Assembly: GCA_052117605.1 (NCBI GenBank)
Contig: JBQKIT010000035.1
Length of the DNA: 6,586 nucleotides
From: CAG-791 sp000431495
Lineage (GTDB): Bacteria > Bacillota > Clostridia > Lachnospirales > Lachnospiraceae
Direction: 5' to 3' (one strand)
Part shown: positions 1 to 6,028 of the stretch, piece after piece
Numbering within the stretch: the stretch's first letter is position 1
Layout of the letters: each line of letters begins with the position of its first letter
The notes under the pieces: model-generated
Database searches by the model: none
What the model was told of the DNA's origin: nothing
Seen by the model: the letters and a program-made list of their open reading frames with translations, nothing else
Program-made: the position numbers and the translations under genes

Positions 1-8
1 TAGATTTT

Positions 9-32
9 GAAAAGCACCCTTTGGGGAGCTCT
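9..32 (-). terminator. Weak candidate terminator of the leftward operon
   Basis: On the minus strand, AGAGC and GCTTT (one G-U pair) flank an inner CCC/GGG stem with a CAAA loop, separated by a T-T mismatch, and a short TTTT run begins at the end of the stem. It lies about 80 bases after the stop codon of the metallo-hydrolase gene, where a leftward operon should end. The stem is short and the U-run poor, so this is tentative. I see nothing else in the first 113 bases. Confidence 0.3.
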
Positions 33-113
33 GTTAGAGTTACCCTTTTATAGCCACTGATAAAAAAGATAATTTTCTGCTAATCTATGCTTGACTTTTC
101 ATAGCTGGTCTGC

Positions 114-1034
114 TTACAGTTCAATATGCAAGCCATCATAAGCCACTGTAAAGGAATGCTCTCCCTGCGTCTGGTCCAAAAGGCTCTGAAGCTTCTCATG
201 GTAAGCCGTATGACAGTGGTTAATGTGCGTAACGTAAACCGGACATCCGGGAGCCAGCGCCTTTTTCTCATCCAGACGCTTTGTCTGCTCCATCAGCGTT
301 TCCACGCATAAATGCGCGCTCCATTCCTCCTGCGGGCTTAAATTTCCAAAGGTACACTCCGTCACCCAGATGTCGGCACCTGCGTTTTTCAGAAATTCAA
401 CAGTTTCTTCGGAATAAAGCCCTGTATCCAGACTGTAAAGGAGCTTCTTTCCGTCTGGCAGCTGAAGCAGGTAGTTTGCACTTTTCTCGTCCGGCATATT
501 CCCCCGGTGATTGCCTCTTACCGGAGTCACCTTATACCTCCCGATCTCATAGGTTTCGAAACAGGAAAGGAGGTGGAAATAATACAGCCCCTGGCTCTCC
601 ATCCTCCTGAGGTCTCCGCCAAATGCAATCGGGCTGTTTCTTAGTTCTTCGATGTAATCATACGCCCGTTCGGTCAGATAAAAATGAATGGGCTTATGCC
701 GGTGCACGGTTGCCATCATGATCAGGCCCAGGGCCTCGAAATTAAAATGGTCGTCATGCGTATGAGTAATCAGGACATGCTCGATATCGCGGAGGGACCC
801 ATATAACAGGGCCTGAGAAAAAATATCAGGCCCCATATCTATCATCAAATCTTTTCCCACGCGAAAGCATGACCTTTTCCGGATGTTTCTTCCTCCGTAT
901 TTTCTTGCGTGGTTACACATTCCGCAGTCACAGAACGGATTCGGAATTCCCTCCGAAGCACCGGTTCCGTAGAAAATACCGGTTCTTTCTGTTATCCCCA
1001 AATCAATATCAGGGAGTATTTTTGTATCAGTCAT
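114..1034 (-). CDS. MBL-fold metallo-hydrolase, PhnP-like
   Basis: A 306-residue cytoplasmic protein of the metallo-beta-lactamase fold. The dinuclear metal motif HxHxDH is present as THTHDDH (residues 90-96). Further likely ligands are H176 in GNH, D203 in SLDTG and H270 in VTHINHCH. Near the N-terminus, GTGASEGIP is followed by a CxCxxC cluster (C35, C37, C40), the structural zinc-site pattern of PhnP-type phosphodiesterases. PhnP itself hydrolyses a cyclic phosphoribose intermediate of phosphonate breakdown, but no other phn gene is visible, so the substrate here is unknown and I give no symbol. I chose the ATG at 1034 because a GAGG Shine-Dalgarno lies 9 bases upstream; an in-frame ATG five codons earlier lacks a comparable site. 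The gene follows the GH28-like gene by 57 bases on the same strand, so the two are probably co-transcribed and may share a sugar-related pathway. No signal peptide or membrane segment is seen. Confidence 0.88.
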   Translation of the reverse strand: MTDTKILPDIDLGITERTGIFYGTGASEGIPNPFCDCGMCNHARKYGGRNIRKRSCFRVGKDLMIDMGPDIFSQALLYGSLRDIEHVLITHTHDDHFNFEALGLIMMATVHRHKPIHFYLTERAYDYIEELRNSPIAFGGDLRRMESQGLYYFHLLSCFETYEIGRYKVTPVRGNHRGNMPDEKSANYLLQLPDGKKLLYSLDTGLYSEETVEFLKNAGADIWVTECTFGNLSPQEEWSAHLCVETLMEQTKRLDEKKALAPGCPVYVTHINHCHTAYHEKLQSLLDQTQGEHSFTVAYDGLHIEL

Positions 1035-1091
1035 GTATTCCATCCTCATATAATGTGATGTTCACATCGCCAATCCTGCAGCCAGTATCCC

Positions 1092-2483
1092 TCAGAACTT
1101 GTTCTGAACAAACGTTCTCTCGCCATCAATATAGATATCATTCGCCAGCTCGTTCATCAGGCGAAGATCCTGGAACGTCTTGCAGTGCTTGCCCAGAATA
1201 TTAATGTTGTCAAAATAAATATTATGCGGCCGCACTTCGCGTTCCGGCGTCTGGAAACCACGGATCGTGGAAACCGGGAAATCGCCGTTCAGTACCGTGA
1301 TATTCTCGAAATGAATGTCATCAATCATTCCCTTGTCCCACTGCATCGTATATTTGCAAAGCAGCGTCTTGATATCAAACAGCTTCTGCTCCGCCTGCTC
1401 GATGCGAATGTTTCTGTAGTGAATATCGTGGATATGACCGCCGTCCGCCTGGTGGATGGAAATCGCAGCTCCGCCCATGTTCCCTTCGTACTGGCAGTGA
1501 ATGATATCATTTTCTTCAAACAGAAGATCATGAACCTCGGCCTGCAGACCGTAACCGATTTCAATGGCATTCCCGGGCTCTGCATTCCAGATGACGTTAT
1601 GATGCGCATGCACCTTCGTCACCTCTCTGACCGTCGAGGTATCTCCGATCAGAGCATGAGATTTGATGCAGATGCAATCATCCGTTGCACGGATAAAGCA
1701 GTTCTTAATCTCCACAAAGCGGCTGCTCGTCACGTCGATTCCATCACCGGTCACAATACGCGACATCACATTGATGTTATCAATCAGAACGTGATCGCAG
1801 GCCGCCGGAACGACATGCCAGGACGGTCCGTCCACCGCCGTGAAGCCTTCCAGTCTGACATTGTTGCACCACTTCAGATAAATAAAGAACCGGTCTGCAT
1901 TGCTGTCCGGAAGATGCCAGCAGGCACCGTTGATTATTCCGTTTCCTACGATGGAAATGTTGTCGCAGTGGTCTGCGTACACACAGCCCGAAACAACAGC
2001 CCCCTCTTCCACATAAACCGTGTCATTCGGCTTTAGGGTCAGCACACCGACGTTGTATGCTTTTCCCTTTTCAAAATAAATCGTTGTGTTCTCCGGCTTC
2101 GGAATTCTTCTGGAGCAGAGTACAAAAAGCGCGTTGTGGAGTCCGCCGTCTGTCTCAATCGTAAATTTCATCGTCTGATCCAGGTGAATATGAAGCTTGT
2201 TGCCTTCCTGCTCAAAATGGATGCCATAGCTGGTCGGGCGAATGACAACTTCCTGAAACTCATCATGAATCGTAACCGTAATATCCAGCTCCTCCTGCTC
2301 ATCCACGACCACAGGAACATAATTGAAGGAATCGGTCCAATATACCGGGCGCTCCGTTCCGTTGCAGGTCAGCGAGAAGCGCTCCGACTTCGGAAGATCC
2401 TCCACGCTCTCCATCTGAAATCTCGGCTCTGTGATCGGAGCCGGATTCGGATCATAAATCAAGTCATTCAAAAAGTCTTTCAT
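1092..2483 (-). CDS. GH28-like (polygalacturonase-type) glycoside hydrolase
   Basis: A 463-residue protein with a right-handed parallel beta-helix pattern: repeated short strands such as DNISIVGNG, NNVRLEGFT, DHVLIDNIN and RFVEIKNCF. The acid motifs of glycoside hydrolase family 28 are recognisable: TGDGID (residues 245-250) at the NTD position and TDDCICIKS (267-275) carrying the Asp pair. The GHG motif of classical polygalacturonases is replaced by GNAIEIGYG (304-312), and no RIK motif is seen, so the substrate is probably not plain pectin and could be another uronide or glycoside. Residues 1-130 form an extra N-terminal beta-rich domain. There is no signal peptide, so it should act in the cytosol on imported oligosaccharides. 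The start at 2483 has GGGGG nine bases upstream; an in-frame ATG 60 bases earlier has no ribosome binding site. It is divergent from the ADP-ribosylglycohydrolase-fold gene. The family assignment is firm and the activity is not. Confidence 0.88.
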   Translation of the reverse strand: MKDFLNDLIYDPNPAPITEPRFQMESVEDLPKSERFSLTCNGTERPVYWTDSFNYVPVVVDEQEELDITVTIHDEFQEVVIRPTSYGIHFEQEGNKLHIHLDQTMKFTIETDGGLHNALFVLCSRRIPKPENTTIYFEKGKAYNVGVLTLKPNDTVYVEEGAVVSGCVYADHCDNISIVGNGIINGACWHLPDSNADRFFIYLKWCNNVRLEGFTAVDGPSWHVVPAACDHVLIDNINVMSRIVTGDGIDVTSSRFVEIKNCFIRATDDCICIKSHALIGDTSTVREVTKVHAHHNVIWNAEPGNAIEIGYGLQAEVHDLLFEENDIIHCQYEGNMGGAAISIHQADGGHIHDIHYRNIRIEQAEQKLFDIKTLLCKYTMQWDKGMIDDIHFENITVLNGDFPVSTIRGFQTPEREVRPHNIYFDNINILGKHCKTFQDLRLMNELANDIYIDGERTFVQNKF

Positions 2484-2533
2484 AAAATGTAACCCCCATT
2501 GTGTAAAATTTATTATGTGAGAAAAGAGCCTGT

Positions 2534-2562
2534 AAATTACCATCAGTTCTATTTTGGGCCAA
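2534..2562 (-). promoter_or_regulatory. Candidate promoter of the leftward operon
   Basis: Read on the minus strand, TTGGCC (-35) and TAATTT (-10) are separated by 17 bases, about 50 bases upstream of the GH28-like start codon. Both hexamers are imperfect. A TACAAT -10 slightly further upstream on the same strand has no good -35 partner. The position is right but the match is modest. Confidence 0.3.
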
Positions 2563-2626
2563 TATTGTATTTATTCACATTTCTATACTTTTACATTTGT
2601 GCTTAATGCCCATTTTCATCCATCGT

Positions 2627-2648
2627 ATTGCAAACCATTGCTTGCAAT
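2627..2648. promoter_or_regulatory. Inverted-repeat operator candidate
   Basis: ATTGCAA and TTGCAAT are perfect 7-base inverted arms separated by 8 bases (accattgc). The right arm contains the -35 hexamer of the rightward promoter, so a dimeric regulator bound here would affect that promoter directly and could also influence the divergent GH28-like operon. No regulator gene is in the window, and the regulator family is unknown; LacI- or AraC-type proteins are common for sugar genes. Confidence 0.45.
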
Positions 2649-2670
2649 CTTACTGTTTTAGATATATAGC
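2642..2670 (+). promoter_or_regulatory. Candidate sigma-70-type promoter for the rightward gene
   Basis: TTGCAA (-35) and TATAGC (-10) have the ideal 17-base spacing, placing the transcription start near 2677 and leaving a leader of about 85 bases before the ATG at 2761. The -35 lies inside the inverted repeat, which supports regulated expression. Confidence 0.5.
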
Positions 2671-2760
2671 GTTCCATTCTTTTAGTCAATAAAAGTATGA
2701 CTCTGAATTCTGCCGAACACGATTAAAATCACAACAGGAAAAGGGGAAAAGGCAAAAGGA

Positions 2761-4694
2761 ATGAAAAAGGAATATATTGAAAAGATCTATGCCGGATGGC
2801 TTGCAAAGGTGATCGGCGTTCGATATGGCGCTTCGGTGGAAAGCTGGACCTACGAGAAAATCAAAAAGTTTTATGGAATACTGGATGACTATCCGCAGGA
2901 TTACAAATTATTTGCGGCAGATGACGACACAAACGGACCGCTCTTTTTCCTTCGCGGCCTGGAGGATTCCGGACATTATAAGGATGAGGGAAAGGATTTC
3001 TGTGCCCAGGATGTCGCCGACGCTTTATTAAACTATGCTCCTTATGAGCACGGCTTCTTCTGGTGGGGCGGCTACGGAATTTCCACCGAACACACGGTTT
3101 ATCTGAATCTGCGGAACGGAATTCCTGCTCCCAGAAGCGGGAGCATCGAGCAGAACGGCGCAGCCACCGCCGAACAGATCGGCGGTCAGATTTTTATCGA
3201 TACCTGGGGACTGGTCGCACCCGGGAAGACGGCTTCAAATACATCTACGAAAGCTTTGGCTATGACCGGTATCCCGGAAACTGCCATATCATTCCGAACA
3301 TCTGTGTCATGATTCTGGCGCTTCTCTATGGCGAAGGTGATTTTGACCGCACACTTGCCATTGGCTGCATGTGCGGATGGGATACCGATTGCAATGTCGG
3401 CAACATCAGCACAATTATGGGCGTTCGGGGTGGTCTGAATGCGATTAACTACCGGAAGTTCCGTGAACCCGTCAATGATTTTCTGGCATGCTCCAGCGTA
3501 ATCGGATCCTTAAACAACATGGATATTCCCTATGGAGCGCTCTATATCACGAAGCTCGCCTATGCGCTTGCCGGCGAAACACCGCCGGAGCCGTGGAAGG
3601 ACATCATTGACAGCCATATTGATGCCTGCCATTTTGAATTTCCCGGTTCCACGCATGCCATGCATGTAAAGACGGACGACGACGCGCTCAAGCAGGAGGG
3701 ATCCTCCAATATCCGGATTGAGAACTCCTCCGAAGCTGCGCATACCGGAGCGAGATCTCTGAAATTTACGGTTACCTCCGTGCCTTCCGGAAGCAATGTT
3801 TATGTTTATAAAAAGACCTGCTACTGCCCTGACGACTTCAGCGATGACCGGTATAATCCCTGCTTCTCACCGCTCATTTATCCCGGGCAGACCATACACG
3901 GAAATGCATTCATCCCGGATTATTCGGAAGCGGATGCGATAACGGCAGGACTTTATTTCCATGATGGCTACTCCGGAAGAGTTTATTACGGCGATTCGAT
4001 TGGAATGAAAAAGGGGGAATGGGCGTCCTTGTCTTACTCCATCCCTCAGATGGAGAACGTACTGATTGACGAGATCGGGTTTGTTTTCACCGGAATAAAC
4101 ACACTACGTCCCGCTTTTGAATGCGCAGGCTTTGTTGATGATTTCTATATCGACGGATGCCCGGATTACACCTATGATATGGCCTACAGCAAGGAAGAAA
4201 AATGGCCCGGCCTGCACCGCGAAATCAGCCAGTTTACCAGATTGACCGGTCACATGTATCTCGCGGAAAATGAACTGCATTTGTCATGCTCTGATTTTGC
4301 CGAATGCTACACCGGAGCATATCACTGGACCGATTATTCTGCAGAGTTTCTCATCACTCCGCGGACCGGAAACTTCCACATGGTAAATTTCCGTGTGCAG
4401 GGAGGCGTTCGCTCTTATGCGATCGGATTGCTGGATCATAAGATTGCCCTCTTAAAGAACAGCAACGGATACCGCATCTTAACCGAAAAATCCTTTGAAT
4501 GGGCTCCTGACAAGCCGGTCAGAATCCGCATAACCGCCAGCGGAAACAGGATCGAGGCGCAGGTCGAAAATGAGGTTCTGCAATATACCGACACCGACCA
4601 TCCGTACCTTTCGGGACAGATTGGACTTTCTGTCAGAGACGGCAGCCATGTCAGCTTGAAATGCTTCCGCATCTCGCCGATTTCCTGCGAATAA
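2761..4694 (+). pseudogene. ADP-ribosylglycohydrolase-fold protein with lectin-like C-terminus, internally deleted and frameshifted
   Basis: The gene starts at an ATG with AAAGG eight bases upstream. Residues 1-155 are the first part of an ADP-ribosylglycohydrolase-fold domain: AGWLAKVIGVRYGA, the acidic metal site ADDDTNGP (53-60), and the conserved GFFWWGGYG and EQIGGQIFIDTWGLV blocks. After PG at 155 homology continues only in another frame (codon phase of 3222), with REDGFKYIYE, PGNCHIIPN and the second metal site CGWDTDCNVG, then FLACSS and DIPYGA. The remainder to 4694 is a beta-rich region resembling a carbohydrate-binding sandwich followed by a LamG or DUF1080-like lectin fold. In intact relatives as I remember them, about 70-90 residues, including a conserved His-Asp (SHD-type) metal motif, lie between the two halves; they are absent here. 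The total length is not a multiple of three. No other lesion is seen, so the break is recent or an assembly fault. The family hydrolyses N- or O-glycosidic bonds of ADP-ribose or related ligands; the sugar-binding tail and GH28-like neighbour suggest a glycoside substrate. Confidence 0.82.
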
Positions 4695-4730
4695 TCGGAA
4701 TACCATGCAGATGTTTGTCCGTAAGTAGTC

Positions 4731-4750
4731 CCTGTGCCACTCCTGTGCCA
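4731..4750. repeat. 9-bp direct repeat, 11-bp period
   Basis: CCTGTGCCA occurs twice, separated by only two bases, 36 bases after the stop of the broken gene. It lies where chromosomal-type genes give way to mobile-type DNA. It could be part of an attachment or recombinase-binding site or be incidental; nothing else confirms an element end here. Confidence 0.45.
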
Positions 4751-4803
4751 AGCTCAATGCGATTTCAACCTACTTCATTGTATTTTTTTCCTTCTCTGGT
4801 ATA

Positions 4804-4849
4804 CTCTGAAGCAGACAGGGGCTTTCGCCCCCGCCTTACTACTTCAGAG
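4804..4849 (-). other. Two-tier RNA hairpin with GAAA tetraloop
   Basis: An outer 8-bp perfect stem (CTCTGAAG with CTTCAGAG) encloses an inner 5-bp stem, GGGGC with GCCCC. Read on the minus strand the inner loop is GAAA, a stable GNRA tetraloop; on the plus strand it is TTTC. This favours a function in minus-strand RNA. Neither side is followed by a T-run, so it is not a standard terminator. It lies downstream of the ribbon-helix-helix remnant on the same strand and may be the 3' end structure of that transcript or a mobile-element motif. Confidence 0.5.
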
Positions 4850-4891
4850 CCTTCACAGGTTCGATTGCGGCCTGAAGAAGATTAAGAATTG

Positions 4892-4937
4892 CGGTAGCAA
4901 GAAGGATTCCGGACAGAAGCTTCTTGCTATCGTTTTT
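4892..4937 (+). terminator. Intrinsic terminator
   Basis: GGTAGCAAGAAG and CTTCTTGCTATC form a 12-bp stem (one G-U pair, extended by one C-G) with a 15-base loop, followed on the plus strand by GTTTTT. It would end transcripts arriving from the ADP-ribosylglycohydrolase-fold gene. On the minus strand the same stem overlaps the stop codon of the ribbon-helix-helix remnant but is not followed by a good T-run, so it works best rightward. Confidence 0.75.
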
Positions 4938-5100
4938 CTACCTCTTTATTTATTCTTCCCATTTTCTCATCTACAGCTGCCAGAATATACTCGCTCATGC
5001 TTACTCCTTCTTTCCTGGCAGCTTCCCTGATAGCGACTTTCTCGCCTTTTGGGAAAACAAGGCTTATCCAGTCGTAATTTTCCCTTAAAATCTTAGTTTT
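4927..5100 (-). pseudogene. Ribbon-helix-helix (Arc-like) DNA-binding protein, start lost
   Basis: A 57-codon open frame ends at TAG. It reads as a beta strand region (DWISLVFPKGEK), helix 1 (VAIREAARKEG), the turn VSMSEY, and helix 2 (ILAAVDEKMGRINKEVEK), the layout of small Arc or CopG-type ribbon-helix-helix proteins. Such proteins bind DNA as dimers and act as antitoxins or element regulators. No ATG, GTG or TTG lies before the strand region, and an in-frame TAA sits one codon above the first homologous residue, so the true start is missing. Only a few N-terminal codons are probably gone. An internal ATG at 4998 with AAGGAG five bases upstream could give a 23-residue piece, but this would lack the DNA-contacting strand. 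The cut end abuts the ribosome binding site of the divergent PemK/MazF-like gene, suggesting a recombination junction near 5101. An ATT start at 5091 is the only way it could be intact. Confidence 0.62.
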
Positions 5101-5117
5101 TTAAAGGAGGACCTGTT

Positions 5118-5882
5118 TTGAAATCGAAAGATGATATTGCATCCCACAAGGGAAGAGCCGTACACACACTTGATTCCCTTCTCGATAAGTATATTGAAAA
5201 TGAGAATAGCGCTTATTTAAAAAAGGCCGATCTGATCTCGTATTGGCTGGAAGAGTTTTCTAAATACATCGAACAAGAGGAAGACTTTGATCCTGGCCGC
5301 ATTATCCGTTACAAGCGAGGAAACGTGATACGTGTTAATTTTGGCTTTCGTGTTGGAGCTGAATTTGGCGGCTTGCATTACGCTGTTGTAATTGAAAACC
5401 AAAATGGCCATAAGTCCAAGGTAATCACTGTTGTTCCTCTGTCTTCCACGGACGGTAAGCGCATCCGCTCTGAAAATGTGGACCTCGGAACAGAGCTTTA
5501 TCAAAAGGTCCGTAATGTCCAAGCTCACCTTGCGGAATCCCTTAAAGCAGAGCTTACAGAGGTGCTTTCCATAAAGGAATCCTTTGATACTCTTGTTCAG
5601 AACTCTTCTGAGCATCCGGAACATATACAGGAGACGCTTCTAATGCTGAATGACAAGATCGATCGTCTTGAAAAAGCATCGAATCATTTGACGCGGTATA
5701 CCCAAGAAATTGAGCGCATGAAAAGCGGAAGTCAGGCTATCATGAACCAGATCATTACTGTCAGCAAGCAGCGTATTTATGTGCCGAAGCGTAGCGAAGA
5801 TTTTCTGTATGGTGTTTCTCTTTCTCCGTCCGCAATGGACAAGATCAATGAAAAGCTAAAGGAACGTTTCATTTTTATGTAA
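5118..5882 (+). CDS. PemK/MazF-family toxin-like protein with helical insertion
   Basis: A 254-residue soluble protein. It starts at TTG, with a near-perfect AAAGGAGG seven bases upstream; no in-frame ATG is better. Residues 66-110 match the first half of a MazF/PemK fold: KRGNVIRVNF, then VGAEFGGLHYAVVIENQ and ITVVPLSS. Residues 212-252 (IITVSKQRI, then SPSAMDKINEKLKERF) match the MazF C-terminal strand and helix (QIRTISKxRL pattern). Between them lie about 95 mostly helical residues (roughly 115-210), rich in heptad-like Leu/Ile, likely a coiled coil. Residues 1-60 form a further helical N-terminus. MazF proteins cut single-stranded RNA. Here the catalytic Arg of GGVRP is His87 (GGLHY) and the Thr of AAIT is Ser109, so activity may differ. 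No antitoxin gene is adjacent on the same strand; only the broken ribbon-helix-helix gene lies upstream, divergent. Base composition is more AT-rich than the genes to the left, which fits acquired DNA. Confidence 0.78.
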   Translation: MKSKDDIASHKGRAVHTLDSLLDKYIENENSAYLKKADLISYWLEEFSKYIEQEEDFDPGRIIRYKRGNVIRVNFGFRVGAEFGGLHYAVVIENQNGHKSKVITVVPLSSTDGKRIRSENVDLGTELYQKVRNVQAHLAESLKAELTEVLSIKESFDTLVQNSSEHPEHIQETLLMLNDKIDRLEKASNHLTRYTQEIERMKSGSQAIMNQIITVSKQRIYVPKRSEDFLYGVSLSPSAMDKINEKLKERFIFM

Positions 5883-5889
5883 AATTTAT

Positions 5890-5918
5890 TTGACTGCGAT
5901 TGCTTCCTGAGATAAGAT
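5890..5918 (+). promoter_or_regulatory. Candidate promoter of a short structured transcript
   Basis: TTGACT (five of six consensus bases) and TAAGAT (four of six) are separated by 17 bases. Transcription would begin near 5925, exactly where a hairpin begins. It could serve the candidate small RNA and, by read-through, the integrase leader. Confidence 0.5.
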
Positions 5919-5924
5919 AATAAC

Positions 5925-6016
5925 GCAACAGAGATGTTGCAGAATCTAGCCTATAGGGCATTATAGAATATCTATTTCTAGAGAAGGAGCTTCGCAGAAA
6001 TGTGAGGCTTCTTTTT
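5925..6016 (+). ncRNA. Candidate small RNA or 5' leader
   Basis: The predicted transcript opens with a 6-bp hairpin with a GNRA loop (GCAACA, GAGA, TGTTGC). A nested stem follows: TCTAG (5945-5949) with CTAGA (5978-5982) around CTATA (5951-5955) with TATAG (5962-5966). It ends in a long terminator hairpin. No open frame of note lies inside, and a promoter and terminator bracket it tightly. It could be an independent RNA of about 90 bases or the attenuated leader of the integrase. I do not recognise it as a known RNA family. Confidence 0.4.
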
Positions 6017-6017
6017 G
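5981..6017 (+). terminator. Strong intrinsic terminator with GAAA loop
   Basis: The stem runs from AAGGAGCTTCGCA to TGTGAGGCTTCTT around a GAAA tetraloop, 13 pairs with a few G-U wobbles, and merges into a TTTTT run. It ends the PemK/MazF-like transcript or the small transcript from the promoter at 5890-5918. Confidence 0.75.
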
Positions 6018-6028
6018 TATAAAGAAAA

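Noticed and set aside
1185..2036. Long open frame on the plus strand, 283 codons
   Set aside because: It lies opposite the well-supported GH28-like gene, its translation shows no family features, and it is explained by the codon pattern of that gene.
2484..2543. Twenty-residue N-terminal extension of the GH28-like protein
   Set aside because: The earlier ATG has no ribosome binding site and overlaps the likely promoter, whereas the ATG at 2483 has GGGGG at good spacing.
4850..4872. TTCGA motif resembling a tRNA T-loop
   Set aside because: The flanking bases do not form a T-stem and no acceptor, D or anticodon arms can be found around it.
4929..4941. AAAAAC near the ribbon-helix-helix stop as a programmed -1 frameshift site
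   Set aside because: The hydrophobic frame beyond it needs a +1 shift, and the zero-frame codons GAA AAA CGA do not form a proper slippery heptamer.
5118..6016. Type III toxin-antitoxin system (toxin plus RNA antitoxin)
   Set aside because: Type III antitoxin RNAs are tandem repeats upstream of the toxin. Here the RNA candidate lies downstream, has its own promoter and shows no tandem repeats.
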